From: Chitinophagales bacterium
GTDB taxonomy: Bacteria; Bacteroidota; Bacteroidia; Chitinophagales; Saprospiraceae
Reading direction: 5' to 3'
Assembly: GCA_013298845.1 (NCBI GenBank)
Contig: JAAFJN010000003.1
Location: forward strand, 178,989-242,988
Length of the DNA: 64,000 bases
Position 1 is the stretch's first letter; every line of letters begins with the position of its first letter. Positions 15,256 to 23,848 of the stretch are shown here, piece after piece. The notes below the pieces were generated by a model, which was not told where the DNA came from, searched no databases, and saw only the letters and a list, made by a program, of their open reading frames with translations. Both the position numbers and the translations under genes were made by a program.

Positions 15256-16542
15256 TTATACCGCCATTTTTTGCACTTTTACCCGCGACATTACCAGCAG
15301 GCTGATGACAAAAAACACCGCCAATGCCATAACGCTGTAACGCATATTGCCCGTAATCTGTTCGACGATACCAAATACAAACGTTCCCACCACGGTGGAC
15401 ATTTTGTCCATAACGTCGTAAAAACTAAAATAGGAGGCAGTATCCGGGGTGTCTTCGGGCAAAAACTTGGCGTAGGTACTGCGGGCTAAAGATTGAGTGC
15501 CCCCCATAACCAAACCCACGGCGGCCGCCAGTAAATAAAACTCAAGTCCCGATGTAACCCGCGCTCCCACGATGCAGATAACCGTCCAGATAACCAACAT
15601 CATTACCATGGTGTTGCGGTTACCCACCCGCCCCGATATTCGGGCAAATACTTCAGCACCCCCAATGGCCACAATTTGAAGAATCAAAATAAGGTATATC
15701 AATTCGCTGGTTTCAAAACCCAGTTCTTTTTCCGCAAAAAGGGAGGCTAAAAAAAGCACGGCTTGCACCCCGGCGTTAAAACAAAAAAACGAAGCCAGGT
15801 AAGACAACGTGTTTTTGTCGCGCCGTACAATGTGCCACACTTTGCGCAATTCGGCGTAACCTTTTTCCATTATGCCATCGGGGAGGTCGCCTTTACGGTC
15901 GTCGGGAAGGCGTCTGAGCGGTATTTGAGCGAACCCAATCCACCAAAGCCCTACCATCACAAACGCCGCCGGAATGGCTTTAATCGTTTCCGAAAAACCA
16001 AAAAACGTAGCGTTTTGGATGACAATCAGGTTAATGACCAGCAAAATAACGCTGCCCACGAACCCGTAAGTGAATCCCTTGGCCGATACTTTGTCGTATT
16101 GGTCTTCGGTGGCGATTTGGGGTAAAAAAGAATTGTAAAACACAATACCTCCCGCAAAACCAATGGTGGCCAATATAAAACCCACAACACCTACCCACAT
16201 TTTTTGCTCGGAGGTGAAAAACAGCAGCGAAATGCAGGCCAACGAACCCAAAAGGGTGAAAAAACGCAAAAACATTTTTCGGCGACCACCAAAATCGGCG
16301 ATACCGGATAATAGCGGTGAAATGAGGGCGATAATCAGGTAGGCCAACGAAATGCACCAGGAATACATGGTGCTGTTGGAAATGGTGGAATTTCCAAACG
16401 GAATCCGGTCGGGGGTCATGGATTCAAAATAGCCGGGAAATATGGCTACCGTGATGACGAGAGCGTATGCGCTGTTGGCCCAATCGAAAAAAGCCCATCC
16501 TTTGATGGTTTCGGGGTTGTTTTTAGGCGTTGGTACGGTCAT
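15256..16542 (-). CDS. UMF1-family MFS transporter (Atg22-like)
   Basis: The 428-residue product is a 12-helix MFS protein that opens with the UMF1/Atg22 signature WAFFDWANSAYALVI. The loop after helix 2-3 reads SGIADFGGRRKMFLRFF, the usual MFS motif A position. A second half follows with GRVGNRNTMVMML and MGGTQSLARSTYAKFLPED. Fungal Atg22 exports amino acids from the vacuole; bacterial substrates are mostly unknown. It is the first gene of a two-gene unit with the HlyD adaptor downstream. It diverges from rhaM with 108 nt between start codons. Confidence 0.87.
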   Translation of the reverse strand: MTVPTPKNNPETIKGWAFFDWANSAYALVITVAIFPGYFESMTPDRIPFGNSTISNSTMYSWCISLAYLIIALISPLLSGIADFGGRRKMFLRFFTLLGSLACISLLFFTSEQKMWVGVVGFILATIGFAGGIVFYNSFLPQIATEDQYDKVSAKGFTYGFVGSVILLVINLIVIQNATFFGFSETIKAIPAAFVMVGLWWIGFAQIPLRRLPDDRKGDLPDGIMEKGYAELRKVWHIVRRDKNTLSYLASFFCFNAGVQAVLFLASLFAEKELGFETSELIYLILILQIVAIGGAEVFARISGRVGNRNTMVMMLVIWTVICIVGARVTSGLEFYLLAAAVGLVMGGTQSLARSTYAKFLPEDTPDTASYFSFYDVMDKMSTVVGTFVFGIVEQITGNMRYSVMALAVFFVISLLVMSRVKVQKMAV

Positions 16543-16597
16543 TATTCGCTTTGTTTGTACTTTTTTCTAAGGTACAAGCGCAAGCAGTGTAATTTTA

Positions 16598-16605
16598 TAC
16601 CTTTG
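16598..16605 (+). promoter_or_regulatory. -7 element (TACCTTTG) of rhaM
   Basis: TACCTTTG ends 45 nt before the rhaM ATG. Confidence 0.65.
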
Positions 16606-16650
16606 CCGCGCTTAATATTTGGGCAAAAATACTAAAAAGAAGCATAATAC

Positions 16651-16962
16651 ATGAGAGTCGCCTTTAAAATGCAATTAAATCCGGGGCAAGAAGCCGAGTA
16701 CCAACGCCGCCACGATGAAATATGGCCCGAATTGGCCGATTTGTTGCGCGAAACGGGGGTAAAAAATTATTCTATTTTTTTGGATGCCGAACATTTGTCG
16801 CTTTTCGGAGTCTTAGACATCGCTCATCCGGCCTTGTTGGATACCTTACCGCAGCACCCCGTGATGCAGCGTTGGTGGGCCTATATGTCGGATATTATGG
16901 CCACCAACGCCGATCACTCGCCAGTGAGTATTCCACTAAAAGAGGTGTTTTATCTATCTTAA
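16651..16962 (+). CDS. rhaM: L-rhamnose mutarotase
   Basis: The 103-residue product is a RhaM-type ferredoxin-fold mutarotase that interconverts anomers of L-rhamnose. Visible family features are the opening MRVAFKMQLNPGQEAEYQRR, the catalytic-histidine region RHDEIWPELADLL at about residues 20-32 and the conserved VMQRWWAYMSDIM near residues 72-84. Length is standard. No rhamnose kinase, isomerase, aldolase or transporter is nearby, so it acts as an orphan here. It is convergent with the S41 peptidase gene, with no gap between the two stop codons. Confidence 0.92.
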   Translation: MRVAFKMQLNPGQEAEYQRRHDEIWPELADLLRETGVKNYSIFLDAEHLSLFGVLDIAHPALLDTLPQHPVMQRWWAYMSDIMATNADHSPVSIPLKEVFYLS

Positions 16963-18600
16963 TTATTTGCCCGATAGTATTTTTTGGTAACGCGCCGGGT
17001 CGTTCAGGAGTTTAATGGCTTCTTTTACTTCGGGGTCGTTGACCAGACCTTTGCGCACTTTACCCCGCTGGTAATAGTAGCGGCCCACAATTTCCTGTTC
17101 CACTTCGTGCAGGATTTTTTCCTTATTGCGCTCCATTTCGGCCGCTTTTTCGTTTTTGATTTTAGTTTCCAACGCAGCCAGTTCGCCCATAATGGGCCAG
17201 TTTTCGCGTTTGGCCGTTTCGGTCAATTCTTTGAGTTTTTTCTCCGATGCCGATTCGTACGTGAAGTTTTTGCTTTTGACAAAATCCGAAAAACCAGCCC
17301 AGTCATTAAATTCAAATAATTCGATGGAATCAATTGAAGGGTGTTCGGCGTTGTATTTAGTGGCGTAATCAAAAATAAGAAATTGGTCCAACAGCGCTTT
17401 GGTCACGCCCGAAAGGGTGTCTTTGGGCAAATAAACGTCAGGTTTTACACCACCACCGTCGTACACCGGGCGGCCGTTGCGGGTTTTAAATATGGCCCGC
17501 TCCGATTCCGGAATTTCCACGGGTTCACCGTTTTTATACCGGGTAGATTGAATACAGCGCCCCGAAGGAATGTAATATTTGGAAGTGGTGAGTTTAATTT
17601 TGGCGTTGTATCCCACATCGGTCGTATTTTGTACCAGTCCTTTACCGTAACTCAATTGTCCCATCAACACGGCCCGGTCAAGGTCTTGCAGCGACCCGGA
17701 AACGATTTCGGATGCCGAGGCACTTCTTTTGTTGATTAGTACCACAATGGGCATATCCGTATCAAAAGGGGTTGACAGCGTTTTGAATTCGTGGTTGCGT
17801 TCGGGGACTTTGCCTTTAGTGGCTACCACTAATTCGCCGCGCTGGATAAAAAGATTAACGATTTGAACGGCTTCGATCAAAAGACCACCGCCGTTATCGC
17901 GTAAATCGAGTACCAATCCCTTCATTTCGGGGTTTTTGGACTTTAATTTTTTGAAGGCTTCCCCAATATTTTGGCTGGCTTCCTGCGTAAAAGTGGTGAG
18001 GTTGATGTACCCGACACCATCGGCAACGAAGCCGGAGTGTGGCACGTTGGGAATGGTGACATCGGCGCGTTTGAGGGTAAGGGTGAGTTCTTTGTTTTCG
18101 GCGGGGCGACGCACTTTGATTTTGGCTTCCGTGCCCGGAAAACCGCGCAAAAACTCCAAGACGGCCTCATCGGTGCGGCCTTTGGCACTTTGACCGTCAA
18201 TGGCGATAATTTCGTCACCCACTTTCATGCCGCATTTTTGGGCGGGGCTATTTTCGTAAATATCAGAAATAATGACCCATTCGCCGCGTTTGCGGGCTAC
18301 GGCTCCCACGCCGTTGTATTTGCCGTCCATTTGGTAACGGTAACCCTCAATATCCGTTTCGGAAATGTAATTGGTAAAAGGGTCCAGCCCTTCGAGCATG
18401 GCGTCCATGCCTTGGCGCATGAGTTTGCCCGGATCTAAAACGTCTACGTAGTTTTGGTTAATTTCTTTGTAGGCGTTGGCAAAAATCTCCAGATTTTTGG
18501 CAATGTCAAAATAGTTACTACCGGGAGCCTGCGTTTTGGAAGGCTGCGCGATAGCCAAAACCGGCAATAATAACACCGCAAGGGCAGAAAGTCTGAGCAT
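16963..18600 (-). CDS. S41-family carboxyl-terminal processing peptidase
   Basis: Starting at the ATG 18598-18600, the 545-residue product has a signal peptide (MLRLSALAVLLLPVLAIAQ), a helical N-terminal domain and a PDZ domain (VGAVARKRGEWVIISDIYEN, then GMKVGDEIIAIDGQ). The S41 core carries Ser near residue 297 in RSASASEIVSGS and Lys near residue 320 in SYGKGLVQ, the catalytic dyad of the CtpA/Prc family. A long charged C-terminal region follows (KKLKELTETAKRENW and so on). It probably degrades or trims periplasmic proteins. The GTG at 18645 lies inside the -7 element, which rules it out. Confidence 0.92.
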   Translation of the reverse strand: MLRLSALAVLLLPVLAIAQPSKTQAPGSNYFDIAKNLEIFANAYKEINQNYVDVLDPGKLMRQGMDAMLEGLDPFTNYISETDIEGYRYQMDGKYNGVGAVARKRGEWVIISDIYENSPAQKCGMKVGDEIIAIDGQSAKGRTDEAVLEFLRGFPGTEAKIKVRRPAENKELTLTLKRADVTIPNVPHSGFVADGVGYINLTTFTQEASQNIGEAFKKLKSKNPEMKGLVLDLRDNGGGLLIEAVQIVNLFIQRGELVVATKGKVPERNHEFKTLSTPFDTDMPIVVLINKRSASASEIVSGSLQDLDRAVLMGQLSYGKGLVQNTTDVGYNAKIKLTTSKYYIPSGRCIQSTRYKNGEPVEIPESERAIFKTRNGRPVYDGGGVKPDVYLPKDTLSGVTKALLDQFLIFDYATKYNAEHPSIDSIELFEFNDWAGFSDFVKSKNFTYESASEKKLKELTETAKRENWPIMGELAALETKIKNEKAAEMERNKEKILHEVEQEIVGRYYYQRGKVRKGLVNDPEVKEAIKLLNDPARYQKILSGK

Positions 18601-18644
18601 ATTTTGTGTCGCTTGTTTGAATATAAAAAATGGTTTTACCCGCA

Positions 18645-18652
18645 CAAATGTA
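18645..18652 (-). promoter_or_regulatory. -7 element (TACATTTG) of the S41 peptidase gene
   Basis: The reverse strand reads TACATTTG, 44 nt before the ATG at 18600. Confidence 0.6.
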
Positions 18653-18752
18653 CGTGTTTTGCGGATGTATACTTCGACCCGTCAGGTTTTGTGTATGGAA
18701 GATGCAGCAGTACATAAAACTTGACAACGCTCCGTATAAACACCAATTGACA

Positions 18753-18809
18753 AAGAGGGTTTGAAATTCTACCGGACCGTTGAGCAGCCAGGCGATTTCA
18801 AACCCTCTT
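18753..18809. repeat. 15-bp inverted repeat with 27-nt loop
   Basis: AAGAGGGTTTGAAAT (18753-18767) is the exact reverse complement of 18795-18809. It lies 42 nt past the stop of the leftward Spy-like gene. The stem could end that transcript, but there is no real T-run, and the loop is long for a terminator. Confidence 0.7.
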
Positions 18810-18850
18810 AAAGACACTAAAATAGTACTCGACGTTGCTTTTGCGGCGAT

Positions 18851-19294
18851 TTAACCACCGTTGCGGCCTTGTTGCTGGCGGCGTTCCTTTACTTTTTCCA
18901 ATACCGTTTGGCGGAATTGACGCTCGGCTTCGGGTATTTTTATGATTTTTTGCATCGAAATCACCTTGCGGAGTTTCTGAATCATATCCTTTTCCAAGTC
19001 CAGTTCTTTTTGGCGCAGTTCAATGTGTTTTTTGATTTGCGCTTCGGCTTCGGCATCGCTCAGGTTGTCGCGTCGGATGGCTTTCATGTCATCCTGGATT
19101 TTTTCGCGGGATTCCAGAAAGTCATTGTACACGGGCCAAAATCCTTCAGCCTCCTGCGAGGATAGTTTTAGTACGTCCGTAAAAATAGCCACCCGCTGGG
19201 CGCGTATCTTTTCCTTCAGGCGCTCACCGCCCTGGGCCAAAGCCAGGGATGAAATGAATCCCAACAAGAATGCGGTCAGGAGTAATTTTCTCAT
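18851..19294 (-). CDS. Spy/CpxP-like periplasmic protein linked to an ECF sigma factor
   Basis: The 147-residue product has a signal peptide (MRKLLLTAFLLGFISSLALA) and is otherwise helical and highly charged. Its first helical motif, TDVLKLSSQEAEGFWPVYND, matches the LTxxEAxxFWPxYN pattern of small Bacteroidota proteins annotated as sensors of ECF sigma factors, distantly like Spy/CpxP. A long helix rich in K, E and R follows (about residues 75-140). It lies 40 nt downstream of the anti-sigma-like gene in a three-gene unit, which suggests envelope stress sensing. This role is inferred from context. Confidence 0.7.
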   Translation of the reverse strand: MRKLLLTAFLLGFISSLALAQGGERLKEKIRAQRVAIFTDVLKLSSQEAEGFWPVYNDFLESREKIQDDMKAIRRDNLSDAEAEAQIKKHIELRQKELDLEKDMIQKLRKVISMQKIIKIPEAERQFRQTVLEKVKERRQQQGRNGG

Positions 19295-19334
19295 GATAGA
19301 AGTTGTGTAAATTGTTGAAAAAAAGTGTAAAAAC

Positions 19335-19859
19335 TTAAAGTAAATCTTCTAATTCCTCCTCGGTTAAATCATCGAGGATCTGATCCAAATCGTCTTCAAC
19401 GGGTGGTTTTTTACTGTTTTTAGGCTTGGGTTCCGGTAAAAGTTCTTCACTGGTGTTGCTCTCGCCATTGTCGAGGTTCGCCGTCAGTAAATCTTCCTCA
19501 AAATCGAGAATATTTTCCTGAATATAGGCTTCCGCCATTTCCGGTGTAATTTCTTCCAGGGTGTCCGTTTGGGTTAAAGCGGGCGTATCGGTGGGGCGTA
19601 GCCACCAAACTGCCGTTATCAGTACGGCCACGGCGGCCGCCGCCGCCGCAAGACGGGCGGGTGATAACCATACGCTCCAGCCGCTTTTGGTTTCGGGAAC
19701 GCTTACGCGCAACCCTTCCGCTTCCAGCCGTTGAAAAACACTGGACTCCAATTGGTCAAAATAACCATCCGGGAGCCGGTGCGGGTCGTTTTTTTCTTTT
19801 AAGGAACTCAATAACGGGCTAAGAGACCGGAGTTCGTCGTGGATATTTTCCTCTTTCAT
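19335..19859 (-). CDS. Putative anti-sigma factor (single membrane span)
   Basis: The 174-residue product has an N-terminal cytoplasmic part with the LPDGYFDQLESSVFQRL motif common to Bacteroidota anti-sigma-like proteins. One membrane helix follows at about residues 69-87 (LAAAAAAVAVLITAVWW). The outer C-terminal part is very acidic and ends in DLTEEELEDLL. Its ATG overlaps the stop of the sigma gene by 4 nt, which implies coupled translation. No zinc-binding HxxxCxxC motif is visible, so it is not a ZAS-type anti-sigma. Sigma binding is inferred from position and topology. Confidence 0.7.
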   Translation of the reverse strand: MKEENIHDELRSLSPLLSSLKEKNDPHRLPDGYFDQLESSVFQRLEAEGLRVSVPETKSGWSVWLSPARLAAAAAAVAVLITAVWWLRPTDTPALTQTDTLEEITPEMAEAYIQENILDFEEDLLTANLDNGESNTSEELLPEPKPKNSKKPPVEDDLDQILDDLTEEELEDLL

Positions 19860-20419
19860 TGTTCTAAAAAGGCTTCTATTTTTTTAACTGCGTGGTGGAA
19901 CGACGCTTTTAGCGCACCGACGGAGGTGTCTAATAACGTGGACATTTCTTCGTACGGCATTTCCTGAAAATAACGCAGGTTGAATACGATTTTTTGTTTT
20001 TCGGGCAGTTGCTCGATGGATTCTTGCAACCGAACCTGAATTTGATCCCCGTCGAACCATTCGTCCGCTTTTAACCGCGAAGCCAGCGTTACTTCTCCGG
20101 CGTCGATGGAGGTGGTACTGCGCCGGTTTCGTTGCTGGAGAAACGTAATGGCCTCGTTGGTGGCAATGCGGTACAACCAGGTATAGAGGGCACTTTTGCC
20201 TTCAAACTGCCCGATGCCACGATACACCTTAATAAAGGTATTCTGGAGCACGTCGTCGGCATCGTTGTGTGCATTGACCATGCGCCGGATATGCCAATAC
20301 AGGCGCTCGCGGTACTTTGCCATCAGCATCCTGAATCCTTGCTCAAAGGCTTTGTTGCCCCCGCGCAGGAGTACCAGGATTTCCTCGTCGTTCGCAATAG
20401 TTGTTGTTATGGTGGACAA
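19856..20419 (-). CDS. RNA polymerase ECF-type sigma factor
   Basis: The 187-residue product has sigma region 2 (RERLYWHIRRMVNAHNDADD, then VLQNTFIKVYRGIGQFEGKS) and a region 4 helix-turn-helix (LPEKQKIVFNLRYFQEMPYE, then LDTSVGALKASFHHA). No ATG or GTG is available before region 2 in this frame. A TTG at 20417-20419 is the most plausible start, but the true start is uncertain. The anti-sigma-like gene overlaps it by 4 nt, and a Spy-like gene follows. By analogy it controls envelope stress genes. Confidence 0.88.
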   Translation of the reverse strand: MSTITTTIANDEEILVLLRGGNKAFEQGFRMLMAKYRERLYWHIRRMVNAHNDADDVLQNTFIKVYRGIGQFEGKSALYTWLYRIATNEAITFLQQRNRRSTTSIDAGEVTLASRLKADEWFDGDQIQVRLQESIEQLPEKQKIVFNLRYFQEMPYEEMSTLLDTSVGALKASFHHAVKKIEAFLEQ

Positions 20420-20502
20420 AGTAGTTGTCGGTGGATTTGTGATATTGGATGCACAAACGTTAAAAAGGTTTAACGAGGTGCTCGAAAAAAATATTTTTGC
20501 CT

Positions 20503-20553
20503 AAAAAAAACGGCCAACGGCACCATTTGCTGTGCAAATTGCGCCGTTGGCCG
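20503..20553 (-). terminator. Terminator of the GIN-domain gene
   Basis: CGGCCAACGGC (20511-20521) pairs with GCCGTTGGCCG (20543-20553), with a second small stem inside (ATTTGC/GCAAAT). On the reverse strand eight T follow. This is a strong intrinsic terminator for the leftward gene ending at 20634. Confidence 0.9.
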
Positions 20554-20633
20554 GAAAGATACTGTTGGGTGACCGGAAATTGGGTGAAAACTGTTTTTTT
20601 AGCGTTTTGGGTGAGAAAATCCCGGATGCAGCA

Positions 20634-21572
20634 CTAAAGTTTTATCGTTTTGCCATCATCATCCGCCGAAATGGTGTAAACGGTTTGGCCCAGTTTGTTT
20701 TTTATTTTGGTCCCGACGGGTAGGTTTTCGTTCATTTTTTGGCCTTTCCTGATTTCGATTCCGTAACTAAACCGCCGCGATGCACTACCAATAATTGTAA
20801 AATGACGCGAGCGTTGGTTGGCGTTGATCAAAACAACCTCAACGTATTGGATAGGCTCGCCCTTTTCGTCAAGGGCTGCGCGGTTACTCTGATCGAGGGT
20901 TTCGCCATTGCCCATTTCGGTTTTTCGGTCGGCAATCGCCGTACCAATGTTCGTGATATTGCCGTTCCCGGAACGGTTCGTCGTGAGTTGCTGACTCACC
21001 CGCACGGTGACATCGCCATTGCCCATTGAACTGATTTCACTGGTTTTTACGTCCAAATTCTGCGCAGTGATATTGCCGTTGCCCGTTTTGTTAATGATCA
21101 GGTTTTCCACTTTTCCTAAAAGTTCAACGTCGCCGTTGGTGCTTTTGTTGAGGGTGAAACTGGGGCTGTTTAAGCCACTCACGACGCAATTAAGGTTACT
21201 CGACAGGTCGAGGGCTTCTAATGTGGCTACTTCAACGGTGATATTGATGTGGGTATCTTCGATCCAGAGGCGGTTATTCCGGTTTTTGGGTAACGCGATG
21301 GTGAGTTCCTGGCCATCTTGCTGCACGTCAAAATACGAAACGAGGTTTTGGTCACTTTCAATGCGCACGGCGTTTGTGGTGCCGCCGCAAATGACCTTAA
21401 TCATACCTTTCCCACCGGGAATTCCGTAAATAACTAAACGGTTAAATTCCGCGATGTCGGGTGTTTTTACCGGAACAACTTTTCCATCTCCGGTGATTAA
21501 TTTACTTTTTTGGGCATTGGCTAAAGGACAAATTAAACCAAGCATCAGGGCAAGCAAAATCGTGTGTTTCAT
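20634..21572 (-). CDS. GIN-domain (DUF2807) secreted protein
   Basis: The 312-residue product has a signal peptide (MKHTILLALMLGLICPLANA) followed by a DUF2807 putative auto-transporter adhesin head domain. It contains FNRLVIYGIPGGKGMIKVIC, the strand-rich ladder LEALDLSSNLNCVVSG, and then repeated GNG turns (KTGNGNITAQNLD, SMGNGDVTVRVSQ, RSGNGNITNIGTA). These turns build a right-handed beta-helix. The family is widespread in Bacteroidota and thought to act at the cell surface, with no defined substrate. It is monocistronic. Confidence 0.83.
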   Translation of the reverse strand: MKHTILLALMLGLICPLANAQKSKLITGDGKVVPVKTPDIAEFNRLVIYGIPGGKGMIKVICGGTTNAVRIESDQNLVSYFDVQQDGQELTIALPKNRNNRLWIEDTHINITVEVATLEALDLSSNLNCVVSGLNSPSFTLNKSTNGDVELLGKVENLIINKTGNGNITAQNLDVKTSEISSMGNGDVTVRVSQQLTTNRSGNGNITNIGTAIADRKTEMGNGETLDQSNRAALDEKGEPIQYVEVVLINANQRSRHFTIIGSASRRFSYGIEIRKGQKMNENLPVGTKIKNKLGQTVYTISADDDGKTIKL

Positions 21573-21682
21573 GTCTCAAAATTTTTGTTTGTGAATTAAT
21601 GAGACAAAAGTGGGGGCAAATTGCGCAGCCCGCGTTGCAAATTATGATTTGAGACCTCTATCGCAACGAATATAAAAAATAA

Positions 21683-21716
21683 AAGGGCAAGCCCGGTATT
21701 ACCCGAACCTGCCCCC
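21683..21716 (-). terminator. Terminator after sodA
   Basis: On the reverse strand GGGCA-GGTTCGG and CCGGGCT-TGCCC pair with a few G-T wobbles around a 6-nt loop, followed by TTTTATTTTTT. It fits the end of the leftward superoxide dismutase gene. Confidence 0.65.
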
Positions 21717-21746
21717 TGCTGTTTATTATTTTACGCTGCGCTGATC

Positions 21747-22355
21747 TTATTTTGCGGCGGCAAAACGACGCGCTACTTCATTCCAGTTTACCACGTTCCA
21801 AAACGCCGAAATATAATCCGGGCGACGGTTTTGGTAGTTGAGGTAATAAGCGTGTTCCCATACATCGAGGCCCAAAATAGGGGTGCCGCGTTTTTCGGCA
21901 ACATCCATCAAAGGATTATCCTGGTTAGGTGTTGAAGAGACGAATAATTTGCCATCTGCATCCACCGAAAGCCACGCCCAGCCGGAACCGAAACGCGTAG
22001 CACCTGCTTGCGCAAATTGTTTTTTAAATTCATCCAAATCACCGAATGCCGCGTTGATGGCATCGGCGAGTTCGCCCGCCGGAGCACCACCACCGTCGGG
22101 GCCTAATACGGTCCAAAACATGCTGTGGTTCCAGTGACCGCCGCCGTTGTTGCGTACTGCCGGGCTGAGTGTGCTCATGATGGCCATGAGTTCTTCGAGT
22201 GATTTTCCGGCGTGTTCAGATCCCTCCAGCGCCGCGTTCAGGTTGTTAACGTAGGCCGCATGGTGTTTGCCGTGGTGGATTTCCATGGTGCGTGCGTCAA
22301 TATGTGGTTCTAACGCAGTGGGGGCGTAAGGGAGTTCTGGAAGTGAAAAAGCCAT
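21747..22355 (-). CDS. sodA: Superoxide dismutase, Mn-type by sequence
   Basis: The 202-residue product is an Fe/Mn superoxide dismutase that removes superoxide. The four metal ligands are His27 (in MEIHHGKHH), His77 (GHWNHSMFW), Asp164 and His168 ([10 protein letters not shown]). Gln145 in TPNQDNPL, with Gly at the position that is Gln69 in E. coli SodB, is the arrangement of Mn enzymes. No signal peptide is present, so it is cytoplasmic. It is monocistronic with a terminator behind it. Cambialistic use of Fe is possible. Confidence 0.93.
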   Translation of the reverse strand: MAFSLPELPYAPTALEPHIDARTMEIHHGKHHAAYVNNLNAALEGSEHAGKSLEELMAIMSTLSPAVRNNGGGHWNHSMFWTVLGPDGGGAPAGELADAINAAFGDLDEFKKQFAQAGATRFGSGWAWLSVDADGKLFVSSTPNQDNPLMDVAEKRGTPILGLDVWEHAYYLNYQNRRPDYISAFWNVVNWNEVARRFAAAK

Positions 22356-22470
22356 AATTTTTTTGTATATTACTGTATGTTTTTTAAAAAGATAGAAACA
22401 GCGTTTTGGGCGTAATGTTTAGAATGAGTCTACAATTGCATACGCCGATCATACGCGCTTGGACACGCGC

Positions 22471-23808
22471 TTAGGATTTGTAAAACATCCATTTACCCAG
22501 TTCTTTCAGGGTCACTTTTTTGCCGTACATCAAAATACCTACCCGGTAAATGCGACCCGATAACCACACAAAACCAATGGCGGTGCCCACGAGAACAACA
22601 ATGGATAAAATGACTTGCCAAATGGGCGGGTCAAAGGCCATTCGCCCCGGCATCACAATGGGCGAAAACAGCGGGAATATGGACGCAAATACGGCCAAAG
22701 GGCTGTGCGGTGCGCGCATGACCACGGTGGTCATCAGCAAAAATGCAATGATAATCGGGAGGGTAATGGGCATGGTCAGCGATTGTGCTTCGCCCATGTC
22801 ATCACCCACGGCGCTGCCTACGGCGGCGAACAACGATGCGTACAAGAAATAACCGCCGAGGAAAAACAGGAACGAAAATCCGAGGATATACCACCAGTTT
22901 TGGCGCATAATTTCGTTCATCAGCATCGGTAATTTATCTTGTATTTCTTCGGCGCCCGGCGGTGGTACGCCACCCGGCATGCCCCCAGCCTGCGCCGCGC
23001 TGGTATCAATGCCAAACATCATTTGTACCCCAAAGAGGATAATCGTGTTTAAAATGGCCCAAATCACCAATTGCGTGAGGCCAACGCCCGCCGAACCGAT
23101 GATTTTACCCAGCATCAAATCAAATGGTTTTACGCTGGACATAATCACTTCCACGATGCGGTTCATTTTTTCTTCCATCACCGAGCGCATCACGATGGAT
23201 CCCCAAATGAGCACCAACATGTACATGGCAATGCCCATAAAAAAGGAAATGCCCATGGCCACCCCGCTCGTCATGGCGTTGCCGTCGTCCGATTTTTTAT
23301 CAATCGGTTCCGGGTCCAGCGATACTTCGGTTTCCAGGTCACTGAGCGATTTGCGGTCCAATCGCAACGAATCAATTTTAAATTCCTTGATTTTAGAAGC
23401 AATTCTGCGGCGAATCACACCTTCCGTTTCGGGATTGAATTGCTCATCCGAATAGAGGTACACCGTTTGTTTTTTGACGGAAAGATTAGCCAACGGCGGC
23501 AGGCGCAACACCCCGTCGTATTTTTTGGCCCGAACTTCGTTTTTCAACGCTTCCAGGTTGGAGCCTTCCGGGGCCAGCGAAAATTGAAGACCTCGTTCAT
23601 CGGCAATACCGGTACCCATTTTAACCACCCCTGCTTCGTCAAAAACGATGATTTTCCGTTTTTCATCGTTTTTGTACGACATCATTAAGCCCTGAATGAG
23701 GAAAAATGCGCCAAATGCCAGTGGCGTTAATATGGTTCCCAATATAAAAGCACGGGTGCGCACGCGTGTAGAATATTCCCGTTTGATAATGAGCCAAAGT
23801 TTTGACAT
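22471..23808 (-). CDS. ABC-2 type permease (NatB-like)
   Basis: The 445-residue product starts LWLIIKREYSTRVRTRAFIL, typical of NatB-type ABC-2 permeases. One N-terminal helix is followed by a large outer domain (about residues 45-180) and five or six helices in the second half. These include VMEEKMNRIVEVIMSSVKPF, the conserved amphipathic element after the second helix, and GSAVGDDMGEAQSLTMPITL. NatAB exports sodium in Bacillus; other members export drugs. Its ATPase is not in the window. It follows the MacB-like permease by 40 nt. Confidence 0.82.
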   Translation of the reverse strand: MSKLWLIIKREYSTRVRTRAFILGTILTPLAFGAFFLIQGLMMSYKNDEKRKIIVFDEAGVVKMGTGIADERGLQFSLAPEGSNLEALKNEVRAKKYDGVLRLPPLANLSVKKQTVYLYSDEQFNPETEGVIRRRIASKIKEFKIDSLRLDRKSLSDLETEVSLDPEPIDKKSDDGNAMTSGVAMGISFFMGIAMYMLVLIWGSIVMRSVMEEKMNRIVEVIMSSVKPFDLMLGKIIGSAGVGLTQLVIWAILNTIILFGVQMMFGIDTSAAQAGGMPGGVPPPGAEEIQDKLPMLMNEIMRQNWWYILGFSFLFFLGGYFLYASLFAAVGSAVGDDMGEAQSLTMPITLPIIIAFLLMTTVVMRAPHSPLAVFASIFPLFSPIVMPGRMAFDPPIWQVILSIVVLVGTAIGFVWLSGRIYRVGILMYGKKVTLKELGKWMFYKS

Positions 23809-23848
23809 ATGTTTGTTGAATTTTTTTAAATTTGTTGAATATCCTTAT

